DNA from: Cannabis sativa
Lineage: Eukaryota > Streptophyta > Magnoliopsida > Rosales > Cannabaceae
Reading direction: 5' to 3'
Length of the DNA: 64,000 nt
Assembly: GCF_029168945.1 (NCBI RefSeq)
Contig: NC_083605.1
Location: forward strand, 30,951,280 to 31,015,279
The translations under genes and the position numbers were made by a program. Below, one piece after another: positions 1-11,934 of this stretch. Each line of letters starts with the position of its first letter. Positions within the stretch are counted from its first letter, which is position 1. Under the pieces are notes generated by a model, which was not told where the DNA came from, did not search any database, and saw only the letters and a program-made list of their open reading frames with translations.

Positions 1-818
1 AAGGAAAAAATGATATATATAGAAAAAATATCATTTTTATACTTATAATTTATAAATAATTAAATATTTAACAAAATAACAAATTTTTGAATTTGAAAAC
101 ATTATGGTAAGTATATCTATAAAAATATCTATGTTAATTTCAAATTTATTAATTATTTAATTTGTCATATAAGATAATTTTAATATAATATTTTAAATAA
201 AAAGACAAAGTTATCTTTTAATTTAAAATATCTTAAATATCAAAATATCTAATCTTATAATTAAATAATAAATAAATATTACAGAACTTAACAAATTTTA
301 AATCTGACCATAATAGAAAATATTTAAAAATTGGAAACAATCCAAAATAGAAATATTTAAAATTGGAAAAATTCCAAATTGAAAATATTTAAAATTGGAA
401 ACATTTCAATTTAGAAATATTTAAAATTAGAAAAATAAATTTTGGGAAACAATTCCATGAAAAAATTGGATTTTTGGGGAAAAAACCTCAAAAATTCGCA
501 ATTTGTAGGGAACTGCCAGGATAGGCTGCATGCAGCAACCATGATTTCCAATCTTCCAAAATTCATATCTTTCTCAATTTTTATAGGAATCGAGTTCCGT
601 AAAAAACAAAATTGCTTAATTTTTCACAAGGAATCCAAATAAAATATTTTCAAAAATTGAAAAAATATATTTCATGGAAAAATTTCGTACAACACATACA
701 TTCATCACATAAGCACATAAACCAACATGAAACCATCCAAATCAACACAGAAAATATCAATCATCGTTTTAATTCATATTACATGAAAGTAAATCATTAC
801 CATGGCTCTGGTGCCAGT
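1..818 (-). mobile_element. Copia element A: 5' leader (minus strand, runs off left edge)
   Basis: This is the untranslated leader downstream of A's 5' LTR, read right to left. Next to the LTR it holds a decayed tRNA-Met primer site (reverse complement of about 798-816, reading TGGCACCAGAGCCATGG), and beyond that the same leader sequence found after the LTRs of C, F, K and D. It is very AT-rich with no credible gene; the short open frames here are chance. The body of element A lies outside the window to the left. Confidence 0.85.
316..440. repeat. Tandem repeat of about 32-33 bp, four copies, in A leader
   Basis: Four diverged units, each with TATTTAAAATTGG followed by a short TTCCAA-type arm, recur at about 321, 354, 386 and 418. 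The units are AT-rich. No function can be assigned. Confidence 0.7.
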
Positions 819-1379
819 TGTTGGAAATTATTTTACCAGGATCTAGATTTACTAACAAGTATGTTGGATTAACAACCTAATATGAATTCTAAAACAATGA
901 AAATAAACACATATAAAGTTAGAAAACCTTACAGTGGGTGCAGCGGAATAATATGACTCCTTCCGTTCAGATCTCTAGCCCTTGATTCCTTTCTATAGCA
1001 GAGCATCACCAAGATCTAAACCTGGATCTTCTTTTCTCCTTCTTTGATGCAGAAATTCCATAGTCTTCCATAGTATGATTGAGATACCACTTGATGTGTG
1101 TGGGCACTACTCATCTCACAAGGATTTCAAAATTTCTCTCTATTTTTCTCTCTCAATTTCGTGGCTCTTCATCCATGCAAGAGAAGAGAACAAGGTTGCT
1201 TTATATAGGGAGAAGGGAGACCACAACTTTCCAAATAAAACAGTTTCCTCTTTTACTGTGTAATCAATCAACTGCCTTATTTAGTGTGATCCACCACTTT
1301 CCTATTATAGCTAGGCTTTGATTAGCAATTACATGGCAATTAAAAATGAAAATAATAATTGGGAAATACAAAGGGAGTG

Positions 1380-1384
1380 CTCGG
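1380..1384. repeat. Target site duplication of L, left (CTCGG)
   Basis: CTCGG directly precedes the TGTCACGGG end of L and is repeated exactly at 6333-6337, right after the ...GTAACA end. Confidence 0.92.
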
Positions 1385-2576
1385 TGTCACGGGCTCACCT
1401 TTTCAGGCAGCGGAACACCCGTGCGGCACCTTCACTTCTCTAAGCCAAGGTCAGCCTTCCAACCATCCGAGTAACAATGTGCTCATTTTTCGCGCGACCG
1501 TGTGCCTCGGGCACACTCCCGTCTCTCGAACAACTCCCGCCGAGTCATGCTCGCAAGCATCCATGAGTGCATTCATGTACCGAGACTCTCTAGCCAAGAT
1601 ACTCGCACTGTCCATAGGTTCCCACCATGGTAAGACAAATCCCAACACCGACGCTCACATTGTCACTCGTGACCAAGGTAGCATGTGTGGCGAGATGCCA
1701 ACACCAAGCCAACGTGCCAACGCCTCTATCATGCCCCATTCGATACTGTCCGAATAGTCTCCCTCGTCGCCCAAGGACTCCCATACGTCCATGGACCAAT
1801 CCTCAAGGCGCCATGCCTCCACGCATGTTAGCAGGCCGTCAAGACAAGCCACCAAACCAGTTGCATACATTAGACCTTTGCCCCTTTCCAACATGGTGCA
1901 TCCGTCCCATGCGCGCATGCAACTAGTCCACGAATGACTACTCGTGTCATCTCGTGTTGAGACTCATGGCCTAGGCGCACCACGACGTCTCTTGGAGGAT
2001 CTAGGCCACGTCTCGTGCAAGCGGCATGCCGACGAGCCAAGGGAAACGTACCATTGAACCTCTGGCGGCATTCTTCGACGCACTACCGGGTCGGCCCGAT
2101 AATGTCCATGAGTACTCCAACTCATGGAGACATATGAGTCCCCTCGTGGTCCTCATATGCCCGCCCTACTAGTCCTCACTGGCTAGTAGTAGCTCACTTA
2201 GCACCAAGGTGCAAGGGGTGGTGGAGAGCTGACACCAGAGTACCCCCTTAAAGAGCATTCTGAGCTTTTAGCCTTCTACCAGGAACATAGATGATTTTTG
2301 CTCTGTAGACATATGGGAAGCACCATATACCACATCACCTAGTTTCGCCAAACCGATTGCACCATTCTATTTGTAGACCCAAATAAATGGCGAATACCAA
2401 GTCCCGTCCCGATCCGGACCATATTGAAGATATTTACGAAAATGCCACTGCATACAAACTAAGCATCAGCATGCCACCTGCATCCACCACAACATGCACC
2501 ACCACTTTGACCACCACTTGGCCAACTTGTGGCCATCACTTAGCTTGTAACGTGCCATCATAGACTGCACGTAACA
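1385..2576 (-). repeat. Element L: 3' LTR (left copy)
   Basis: 1192 bp, plus-strand ends TGTCACGGG and CACGTAACA. It is nearly identical to 5141-6332. Several open frames of 60-130 codons cross it on both strands and recur in the other LTR, but they have no recognisable domain and are open only because the sequence is GC-rich. Confidence 0.92.
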
Positions 2577-2592
2577 TTCTCCCCCACTTCAA
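2577..2592 (-). other. Element L: polypurine tract
   Basis: Directly inside the left LTR. Read on the minus strand it is a purine run ending GTGGGGGAGAA, as expected for plus-strand priming next to the 3' LTR. Confidence 0.8.
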
Positions 2593-5125
2593 CATGTCGA
2601 TGCCCTCATCGACGGACCGCAGGCAAATCCTCCTGATCTCGACTCCTAAGCTTACCCCAAGCTTCTCCCAACATGAACTCCTCTGAGTCCATCACGACGT
2701 CCCTCCAGTCAACAAAGTAGCCCTTGCAACACTGACCCTGAAGCTACCACATCCTTGCAGCTCACTCGCCAATCGTCCAATGCATACTCCTTTTGACAAG
2801 GACAAAGTATGGTGCACCCCTCGGGGTGAGGTTCGCAAACCAATCGTTCCCAACGGCACCTACAAAACACGCTTCCACTGAAGCTAAGTCCCTCTGGACA
2901 AGTCCCTCTGGAAACTTCACATGCCAACTCTATGGCGCACCATCCTCCTGATGGCGATCGAGCAAGACACACTCATCGCAGGATAAAGTTTGGTGCGTCC
3001 CACCTGGACGAGGCTCGCAAGCCAACTGCACCCAATGCAGCACCAAGTGCACTCTTGCACCCAATTTCTTCGCGAAGTTGACAACATTGGCCCTCCGGCC
3101 CAACCGCATACCCACGGCTTCATGCAAAGGTCCCACTGACCCACTGCATACTGGCTCCTCTGAGCTCCTGTTTGTGTCGGCTCCCAAAACTGTGTCACAA
3201 GTTTGTATCTCCAAAATCAACCCTGCATCCTCTGATGACTTGCTAACTTTCGACAAACTTGCTGACACCCAGTCTTACTCTTAAGACTTGAAGTCATCCC
3301 AATCCGCTATCTCCCATCGGCATATGTTCTCTGAACCATTCGGCTTACAGTGTCCCATACAACACCAGTGTTCCCATAAACACAAAACATGCCCATAACA
3401 TGCCGCAAACTAGCTCAGTCTTGATCTCAGTCTACGCCCTTGCATATTGTCTATCTGCAGCTTGCAGCAATCATGCAAGTCTTCACCCTGAACAACCAAT
3501 CTGTTGTAGTGTTTCCCTCTGGATTCACACACCAAAACTGAACAAGTACCCTGATTCTTCAAACACATGAATTAGTGGGCTCCCCCACTTCAACTTGGGA
3601 AACAACTTCTCTCCTAGAGGAATATCTCTCAAGATATAGCTCGCAAGCTAACCGCATACTCGCATACGGTTCCTCCATTCAACATTTCACTTTGATGAAG
3701 ATGTTGAACTAATGCCTCGATCATTCTGACTCTTCGCCCCTCGACATTTCATTGTTGCTTTAGTACCCTAGTCCTACTGACTTTTGCCTTCGGCCAACAT
3801 TGCCATGGTGTTATCTTAGTACCTGAGTCCTGCGGACTTTCACCCTAGATAACTGGCTCTGCCTGTGTCCTGAGTCTTATTGACTTTACATCCTGAACAA
3901 CAATCAATCTCCATGATACTCATGTCGATGCTTGCAATGAATAAGTATTCTTGTTGAGTGAACCGTGAAGGTCTCTCCCCCACTTCATCTGTTGGCGTCC
4001 TCGACAACATGCCCACACGCAAATGCCTGACTGCCCCAACTCTTCATGCACACCATGTCATCTAAAAGTGCATCCCGCAGGATGTGACTCTCGAGTCAAC
4101 TATTTCATTAGCACCCCTGTCGATTTCCACATGCATGCACTAACTTCCCACTCAACCATCCAACTGATTCACACTTGCATCACGCCCTTCTGGCTCCCAC
4201 GGTGTACTAAGTTCCAATGACGCAGCCCTCTGGCCTTCATGCAAACTGTAGCACCCTTCTCGACCTTCGCAGGCCAACATGACTACTAAGTCTCACTGGC
4301 ACGGCCCTCTGGCCTCCACACAAACTCTAGCGCCATCTCAATGCTTGCGCTCGGTCTTCTCAGCCCTGCTGGCTTCCTTGATGCCTTTATTCCACAACTC
4401 CGCGTCTCTATCGATGTCTTTGTGTAACTTACGCCCTCTGGTGATTTAACAAGCCAACACATTCCACTCAACTTCCTCGGCGCTTCCATATGGATCAAAT
4501 AAAACTCGCATGCGAACACCTCCAAGTACAACCATCCTCTGACGATTGCGGCCTCTGCCCGCCTTGGTCTCCATGTGCGTCCCTCTCGACACACAATGTA
4601 GCAACTGAAGCATTCCATATCTGTCCCCATCTGAACCATCTCGGTTATCAACTCTCGACCTCTGTCGTGACTAACAAGAATCTGACGGTCCCTGCACTAC
4701 TTCCACACTCCTGCCAGCAAGCTTCCTTTTCAACAAAAGCGCCTCCTGCGGCTTACAATGTCACTCAGGCAAACTTGGCCTAGTGTACCAAGCATACAAC
4801 ATGGACTATCCCCTCAACCTTGTCCTATGCCAACGAGTTTCAAACATTCTGTTGCGCCTCTCTACAGTTTCACGTGGTAGTTGTCTTTCTAGCATCCCTG
4901 AACTTGACTCGAAGCAACCATCCATGTCTCCTCTTTAGGATGTCCAGTATTCCCATGAAGAGAAGCAACCAAGTCTTAACTCCATCTCAGCCTACTGATC
5001 CTCTTTAAAAGGCTAACTGGCTCAACGACGTCTTGTTCCAACATTCGGACCATCTCGATCCGTCCACACGCCTACATCCTCTCTAGGATAGGCCAACCAG
5101 GTTCACCTCCCACTGAGATGAACTT
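2593..5125 (-). mobile_element. Element L: internal region without coding capacity
   Basis: About 2.5 kb between polypurine tract and primer site. No long open frame and no retroviral motif is visible. On the plus strand short phrases recur in diverged form: CCCTCTGG followed by C/A-rich sequence, and TCGCAAGCCAAC-like strings (for example near 2829, 3013, 3643 and 4268). It looks assembled from repeats of a few tens of bases, not from decayed gag-pol. Confidence 0.7.
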
Positions 5126-5138
5126 GGCTCTGATACCA
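5126..5138 (-). other. Element L: primer binding site (initiator tRNA-Met)
   Basis: On the minus strand TGGTATCAGAGCC lies two bases inside the right LTR. This is the standard plant primer site complementary to the 3' end of initiator tRNA-Met. Confidence 0.92.
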
Positions 5139-5140
5139 AC

Positions 5141-6332
5141 TGTCACGGGCTCACCTTTTCAGGCAGCGGAACACCCGTGCGGCACCTTGACTTCTCTAAG
5201 CCAAGGTCAGCCTTCCAACCATCCGAGTAACAATGGGCTCATTTTTCGCGCGACCGTGTGCCTCGGGCACACTCCCGTCTCTCGAACAACTCCCGCCGAG
5301 TCATGCTCGCAAGCATCCATGAGTGCATTCATGTACCGAGACTCTCTAGCCAAGATACTCGCACTGTCCATAGGTTCCCACCATGGTCAGACAAATCCCA
5401 ACACCGACGCTCACCTTGTCACTCGTGACCAAGGTAGCATGTGTGGCGAGATGCCAACACCAAGCCAACGTGCCAACGCCTCTATCATGCCCCATTCGAT
5501 ACTGTCCGAATAGTCTCCCTCGTCGCCCAAGGACTCCCATACGTCCATGGACCAATCCTCAAGGCGCCATGCCTCCACGCATGTTAGCAGGCCGTCAAGA
5601 CAAGCCACCAAACCAGTTGCATACATTAGACCTTTGCCCCTTTCCAACATGGTGCATCCGTCCCATGCGCGCATGCAACTAGTCCACGAATGACTACCCG
5701 TGTCATCTCGTGTTGAGACTCATGGCCTAGGCGCACCACGACGTTTCTTGGAGGATCTAGGCCACGTCTCGTGCAAGCGGCATGCCGACGAGCCAAGGGA
5801 AACGTACCATTGAACCTCTGGCGGCATTCTTCGACGCACTACCGGGTCGGCCCGATAATGTCCATGAGTACTCCAACTCATGGAGACATATGAGTCCCCT
5901 CGTGGTCCTCATATGCCCGCCCTACTAGTCCCCACTGGCTAGTAGTAGCTCACTTAGCACCAAGGTGCAAGGGGTGGTGGAGAGCTGACACCAGAGTACC
6001 CCCTTAAAGAGCATTCTGAGCTTTTAGCCTTCTACCAGGAACATAGATGATTTTTGCTCTGTAGACATATGGGAAGCACCATATACCACATCACCTAGTT
6101 TCGCCAAACCGATTGCACCATTCTATTTGTAGACCCAAATAAATGGCGAATACCAAGTCCCGTCCCGATCCGGACCATATTGAAGATATTTACGAAAATG
6201 CCACTGCATACAAACTAAGCATCAGCATGCCACCTGCATCCACCACAACATGCGCCACCACTTTGACCACCACTTGGCCAACTTGTGGCCATCACTTAGC
6301 TTGTAACGTGCCATCATAGACTGCACGTAACA
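5141..6332 (-). repeat. Element L: 5' LTR (right copy)
   Basis: 1192 bp, TGTCACGGG to CACGTAACA. Followed by CTCGG (6333-6337), the second copy of the target duplication. It holds the promoter of L, but I cannot point to a convincing TATA box. Confidence 0.92.
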
Positions 6333-7684
6333 CTCGGCCATAGGGTCAAATGGGCCTCACTTGGATTTTGCAGTTTCCTCAATTTTATTTCTATTTCTCC
6401 AAAAATGCCATTTTTCCAATTCTAATCATTTAAATGCCAAAACTAATTATTTAATAACTAAAATAGATTATTAAATAATATTGTCATTTAAAATAATTAT
6501 TAATTAGACGTACAAAGTCTCTCAATTAATAATTAAACCTAGAAACCCTTTTCTTTACGATTTCATCCTTAAACTGTGAGAATTCATAAAGTAGACATAG
6601 TCTAACTTTTAGAATTATAATTGATTAATTAAAATCAATTAACTGAGTCTTACAAGCAGTATGGCCTCAACTAGTATGGGGACCATGGGTCTATATAACC
6701 GAGCTTCCAATAAGTCGAACCGAATTTACCAAGTAAATTCCTTAACTTATTAATTCCTCATTGAATCCACACTTAGAACTTGGAATTGCACTCTCAGTCA
6801 TATAGAAACGCTCTATATGTTCCACGATATAGACACGTCACTAGTTATCCATTGTTATAACCCTAATGTGATCAATGATCCTCTATATAGATGATTTACA
6901 CTGTACAGGATTAAATTACCGTAACACCCTACAATGTATTTTATCCTTAAAATACTTAACCCTGTATAAATGATATTTCACCTAAGTGAAATGAGATCTC
7001 CACCATTTATCTTCGTTTGGTTAAGCTCGAAGGAAATCATCCTTTACTTCTATTTGCCAAATAGAAGCTATAGATTCCATATATATGTTAGCGCTCCCAC
7101 TCAATTGCATTACCGTGTTCCCAAAATGTACGTATCACCCTGATACAAAACTAGGCTTAACTAACAAATCAAAGAACACGAGTAACACTCTTGAAATTGA
7201 GCCTAACCATATCAGGATTTTGATCATGTGATCTAGGATCAACTTATGATATTGAATTGAATAGATGTTTACGGTAAGTTTCAAAATCTAATTCAAAGTT
7301 CAATATCGGTCCATTCCAATGCATACTTCATGCATCCGATACTGGTAAAGTTTGCCAATGTCCTGGAAAGGACATAACACTTTTCCAAGGTGTAAGAATT
7401 CCTATCGCTGATTATACCATGTCAGTCTAAATCCAGTGTTCTGACAAATCAGGGAATAAACTTTTGAACATATAATAAAGATTATATTCCACTGTGCTGA
7501 CAACACTATAATCTTTAACCAACTCATATGTTCTGGACTTAAAAAAGAATTCATACATTATATACATATAATCATGAAATAAATCATGTGAACCATGCAA
7601 CATAAAATGTTATTTCTGATCTTTATTAATAAGTAAATCTGATTATATGAAATGAGTTTTATTTAGGGCATAAAACCCAACATT

Positions 7685-8341
7685 GACACCTTGAAAACAA
7701 AGTTTGCAAACACTGACACGACTGCAGAAATCATGAACCAGTTAACTGAACTACTTGGGATGGCATCAATCGAATCTCGCTTTGAAGTGACAAGGAATTT
7801 CATCAATGCACGGATGAATCCTCATCAGAACGTGCATGATCACCTTCTCCAAATGGCAAGTTATTTCTAGGAAGCTCAGAATCATGGAGTTGTTATGGAT
7901 CAGACAACTCAAGTGAGTCTAATCTTGAACAATATGACTCCAGCCTTTCTCCCTTACACTTCAAATTATGTCATGAATAAGAAGGAACAAGACTTTCACG
8001 AGTTGGTTAACGACCTTCAGACATTTGAAAATTTGATTGGAGGACCACAGAAAAAGGGATCTAAAGCCCATAATTCTGGGAATGCTAATGGGGCGGCTAA
8101 GGCTGAGGCAAACTTTGCCTCTACTTCCAAACCCAAGAACAAGAAGAAGTGGAACAATAGCAAGAAGCCTGTTCAAGCTGTGAAAACAGTTAAAAAGAAA
8201 AAGGTTGCTACTACTGATGTTAAACCAAAAGGAAAATGCTTCTATTGCAATGAAAAGGGCCACTGGAAACCCTAATGCCCTAAATTTCTAGCAAAGAAAC
8301 AAGGTATTTCTTTCTATGCTATAAACTCATGTGTTTTATAG
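7685..8341 (+). pseudogene. gag: Copia gag, 3' part (element B), two stops
   Basis: Reads in one frame from the A junction and matches the F gag over its length: the capsid-like segment, a lysine-rich linker, then a CCHC zinc knuckle (CFYCNEKGHWKP then C). Two in-frame stops break it: TAG at 7868-7870 and TAA at 8273-8275, the latter inside the zinc knuckle. The F copy has CAA at both places, so each stop is explained by a C-to-T change (with a further change at the first). Not functional. Confidence 0.85.
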
Positions 8342-8362
8342 AATTGTTATCCCCTTAGGTTA

Positions 8363-8395
8363 TTAATTCTGGACCTACTAACCATGTTTGTTTGT
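8363..8395 (+). pseudogene. Copia protease active-site relic (element B)
   Basis: The codons read I-N-S-G-P-T-N-H-V-C, a decayed form of the copia protease/pol start D-S-G-A-T-N-H-V-C, with the catalytic Asp now Asn. It follows gag at the expected distance. In F the same place reads Y-D-S-G-L-T with N-H-V lost. Confidence 0.6.
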
Positions 8396-10118
8396 TTTTC
8401 TTCTTATTTCAGCTCTAGCTGCTTGAACTCGGATGCTATCTTAGCGAGTTGAATAAGATGGTTGGACAAATGGGTGGAGATAGTCCAAGATGAAGATGAA
8501 GCTCGGAATTTTTTTTAAATGATTATTTTTGAATTAATTGTTTTAGTTTCAGAACAATTTGGATTTCAATTATTAGTTTGAGTTTTTATTCCCTATTTTC
8601 ATATTGTTGCAAACAATTCCTTTTAATTTGGAGAATTTTATAATAAAGTTTTCTACTTTGAAAATGAATTGCATTTATGAATTGAGCTTCATTTACTTTA
8701 TCTTGTGTATGCCAGTACCAATTATATTTATATGTTTTAATGTTTGTATGTGTGTGTGTTTTTATTATTGATACAAATCTATAGTATATTCAACTCTGTA
8801 AAGAGTTAATACTACATAAACACTCAGAATCTCAAATCTATGTTTATGAATAATTGTTAATTCTAAAACAGTTATTAAGAATTTGTTTAATAGAAAGATC
8901 TTTTGATCTGATATAGGGGTGGAAAAAGTTAAGAATAATATGCAGTTAACCGATCTTTTATATCTATTGAACTTTGGATTATATTCATAACTCCACATTG
9001 TCTCTATATCACTAAGAGATAAACCATGATCTCTATATCCCTTAGGGGTGGATCATGATCTCTACACACATAAGGGTGGACTATACTATTGAAATATGTA
9101 GTTCATTTTGAACTCTAGACTATGCTTAATACACCACAGTACTCTATGACACACATATTTTTTAAACATGGATGTAATATAATAAATTAGCTAATTATCA
9201 GAATATATTCTTGATCTTAATTTATGTTCCAATTTATATTTACTGTTGTAATAAAAATTGATACCAGTAAAAGTTCTTTGACATTGTATCACAATACCTT
9301 ATTTGAGTGGGAGAATTTTAAAATTCTAAATCCATTTTCGTTTGGTTGACACTTGTGATAGGAACTTTAGAACACTACTGAGAAAGTAAATCTAACCATT
9401 CATATGGATAGAAATAACTTATCAGGATTATGAGAATAAGATAATAGAGTTCTTGCGTAGTCTATTCGAATGACTTGGGCAAAAATTCCTAATCCTCATA
9501 AAGTTTTATGGTATCTCTAATGATTACTTAATCTTAAGCAAGTATTTTACATTAATGTTAATACTAGATTGCTATGTTGATGACTTAGTCTAGAAGGAAC
9601 TTACAGTTTCAGACTAAAATAATGTCACAACAAGATATTCCTGAAAACAATAGTAAGAGGTTAAATGTACTTCTATGTATGAATTTAACCAGACTCCTAC
9701 TGTTGAGTGGGAGCCATCTGAGATATAACCAAACAAGGAACATAAGGAGATAGTCAAGAAAGATTTATCAAAGTGACCTATATGTTAGATAATATGGATG
9801 TATATATTAGAAGTCCTTATATCTACACCAACTCATAAAGAATCTCAGATGGTGGTTACTCTGGGGGTGGAGGAGTTATTCTAGAAGAGTGTAAAAACCC
9901 ATCTATAATAATTCAAGCTCCATCAGTAAAGATATATAACTTTGTAAATTCGAAATTACCAAAAAGTTATTCAACTGAAGAAAATTCTACATTGTGTTAT
10001 CTCTATTTCATTCTTTAAAAGAATGAGAAATATGTCTTCTATTTATTCAGATGTACTTAATAAGTAGTAAGGATTTCAGTATCCCTTGATGAGTAATGCA
10101 TATAGCAAATAATGTTCA
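8396..10118 (+). pseudogene. Copia pol relic (element B)
   Basis: No open frame survives. Scattered fragments match copia RT-RNase H: a segment near 9690-9790 resembling the R-P-D-I-C-Y-A-V-G / R-Y-Q-S-N-P-G box, and a GYSGGGG-like stretch near 9850-9870. The first kilobase is AT-rich and mostly unrecognisable. Confidence 0.6.
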
Positions 10119-10326
10119 GGGTCGCTGAACCTGAAAATATTTTTATTCCACATATAGCTCATATTACATTCACACATGCTATATAAATATATGTAATTTA
10201 CAAATTACGCTTATCTACTCACTTATAGCAAAATTTAAAGGATCATAATCCCACTTATTATTTAATTAACCCATAATATAAATATAAACTCTAATTATTT
10301 ACCATTGGACTTATCAGGATATTACA
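10119..10326 (-). mobile_element. Gypsy element G: 3' LTR fragment
   Basis: Ends at 10326 with GGATATTACA, so on the minus strand the LTR starts TGTAATATCC. It is followed on the right by a pyrimidine tract (polypurine on the minus strand). Only about 200 bp remain; the left limit is set by where similarity to copia F stops and is approximate. Confidence 0.6.
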
Positions 10327-10345
10327 ATCATTCCCTCCTTATAGA
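10327..10345 (-). other. Gypsy element G: polypurine tract
   Basis: On the minus strand reads CTATAAGGAGGGAATGAT right before the 3' LTR. This arrangement is typical of Tekay/Del-type gypsy elements. Confidence 0.65.
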
Positions 10346-10388
10346 AATATCGCCCTCAAAATTTATTTAAACTCTCAAATTATTATTT

Positions 10389-10610
10389 CTATCTTGCTGT
10401 TTTTCTATAGCACTTTCTCAAATAGTGGAATTGTCTCATTTCATAGTATTTCCTTTTTCTAGTCGAAAACCTGGACAAGATATTTTTCCTATATAATAAA
10501 TTTGTTTGACGTTTAACATCGTCACAACTCAGAATATGGGTCGAGTTTGATATATATTTTCTCAGCATGAAGACATGAAACACATTATATACTCCGGACA
10601 ACGCAGGAGT
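10389..10610 (-). pseudogene. pol: Gypsy pol C-terminus relic (Tekay/Del-like), element G
   Basis: The minus-strand frame reads GVYNVFHVFMLRKYISN, close to the integrase C-terminal box G-V-H-N-V-F-H-V-S-M-L-R-K-Y of Ty3/gypsy chromovirus-type polyproteins. A lysine/arginine-rich tail follows, ending near the polypurine tract as expected. The 70 residues are an end fragment; the rest of pol is deleted or unreadable. Confidence 0.75.
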
Positions 10611-11287
10611 TAAGGCTAGCTAATAGGCTACCTAGCCTACTTAATCCAGTTGACATGTATCTAATATTTCTCTCATACAACACTTATTAAGGTACCTAAC
10701 CAGTGGCACATTTAATTATTTCTTTTAAATAAAAACCTCATCAGGGAAGAGATTATTGTAAGATAATCTAACCTTTATTAAATATACTCATGACATGTTT
10801 CTAATATTCCATTGATCTTCTCAGGTTACCCACCTTTCAAGAATAAAACATCATACTATTTTTACTTCAATCTTCATGCTTCTCAATAACCTTCTTTAAT
10901 TCTTAACATCATAGCAAAAGATATCAATCTTGGAATCTCACAAGATTAGATTATTCCTTCGTATGAATTCTATATCCTTATTTATTGTATAAATTATCTA
11001 TACTGATAGACAGCATATTAACTCGGTATCTTCAACCGTTACTATTCAGTCGAAATCATAAGATCCCACAGTACCTAATTTATAATTATGTATTTCTATT
11101 CCTTCTATGGGATCTCCTAAGGTGATCTATTGACTTAACTTAGTAATAAGTTAAGTATTCGTTTCTGATAGATATTCAATTAGAGCATTCTTTATTTCCG
11201 CCCACTAATATATACTTATCTTAATACCTTGTAAATTTCTACTTATTAACACATCCCTTCTTCTTGATTATCTCTAGAACGACTATT
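10611..11287 (-). mobile_element. Gypsy G internal remnant, unreadable
   Basis: AT-rich DNA between the pol relic and a Cassandra remnant. No frame longer than chance and no motif that I can identify. Assigned to G by position only. Confidence 0.4.
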
Positions 11288-11460
11288 GATTTTGCATCCT
11301 AATATGAATCTTTCTAGCGTACTTTGTCCTCACTCATACGCTTTCCGAGATAACTCCTTGGAAGATTTCCCATCTTGAGATTACCCCAAGTTAAGTATGC
11401 TTAACTCCAAGGTAAGCTCATGGTGGGTTATCATAAAGTAGATGCTTTTTTGCCGTTCCT
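11288..11460 (-). mobile_element. Old Cassandra TRIM remnant with 5S-like domain
   Basis: Matches the 5S-like part of the Cassandra at 59549-60479: the GCGTACTTTGTCCTCACTC block, then CCCATCTTGAGATTACCCC and AAGTATGCTTAACTCC, which correspond to the reverse complement of the 5S rRNA internal promoter region. Many substitutions make it older than the 59-60 kb copy. Confidence 0.75.
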
Positions 11461-11934
11461 AATTGTATTTCTTGCTTTCATTCTTTCATTAATAAAATTC
11501 AATTGTCATCACTCCCTTCATTAATCTCTTACAATTCTTTATCGGTTGTTGTTCACTTAAACTTGAGGAATTCCCATCTTATTGTCAACTTGAATCTTAT
11601 TCATTTCTACTTATTTTAACTTGCATCAATTTCTCTTGAGCTAACATAACTTTAAAATTTCCCAATCACTTACAGTTAACTACCACTATAAAGTAAATTA
11701 ATGTAACCTATACGGTAGAGGCAACATTGGTCATACCAGGTACCCATAACTAAACTGAAAATACGCATTTCTCAAATTATCAACTAATAACAATTAATCA
11801 AAGGTCATTCTGTGATCCTAAAATTTCTTTTTCAGTGTTTGGTAGAGATCTTGATGATATTTTCAACACACCAAGAAATATACATACCTCATGTATATTC
11901 TCTGTTATAGTGAGTCTCTCGTTGATGATGCTAA
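11461..11934. other. Unassigned AT-rich DNA inside G
   Basis: No coding signal, LTR end or repeat recognised. It lies between a Cassandra remnant and a copia LTR fragment. Confidence 0.4.

Larger units (their letters stand above)
1385..6332 (-). mobile_element. Element L: intact non-coding LTR retrotransposon (LARD-like)
   Basis: A complete 4.95-kb element with two 1192-bp LTRs, a tRNA-Met primer site, a polypurine tract and 5-bp target duplications. Orientation is minus: the primer site lies by the right-hand LTR and the polypurine tract by the left-hand one. No gag, protease, RT, RNase H or integrase can be read in the 2.56-kb internal part on either strand, so it must have been moved by another element's proteins. 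By eye the two LTRs differ at about eight positions (below 1%), which makes it one of the youngest insertions here. Its base composition is far more GC-rich than the copia DNA around it. Confidence 0.9.
819..7682 (-). mobile_element. Copia element A: 5' LTR, split by element L
   Basis: The LTR has matching ends on the minus strand: it starts at 7682 with TGTTGGGTTTTATGCC and ends at 819 with TTTCCAACA. Without the inserted element and its duplicated 5 bp it is about 1.91 kb, the same as the LTRs of C, F and K. A TATA box (TATATAAA on the minus strand, about 1199-1206) sits in the position expected for the U3 promoter. On the right the LTR abuts copia B gag codons directly, so A inserted into B's gag. 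The other end and the second target duplication are off the window. Element L entered at the cell corresponding to the GGCCGGCC box of sister LTRs. Confidence 0.88.
7683..10118 (+). mobile_element. Copia element B: gag-bearing, partial, decayed
   Basis: The left end begins inside gag at the insertion point of A; the 5' LTR and start of gag are off the window. It carries the end of gag, a protease relic and then about 1.7 kb of fossil pol with the same layout as element F (for example the box GGTTACTCTGGGGGTGGAGG near 9852). The 3' LTR is missing: similarity to F stops at about 10118, where gypsy relic G begins. B therefore belongs to the F-type (gag-carrying, pol-dead) group. Confidence 0.8.

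Noticed and set aside
1359..1926. Overlapping open frames of 65-132 codons on both strands in the L LTR, repeated at 5118-5682
   Set aside because: They lie in a GC-rich LTR, overlap each other in several frames, have no recognisable domain, and the longest begin outside the LTR with different N-termini in the two copies.
10119..10345. A second insertion boundary at the B/G junction with target duplication
   Set aside because: No matching 5-bp repeats or LTR terminal bases could be found at the left end of G; truncation is the simpler reading.
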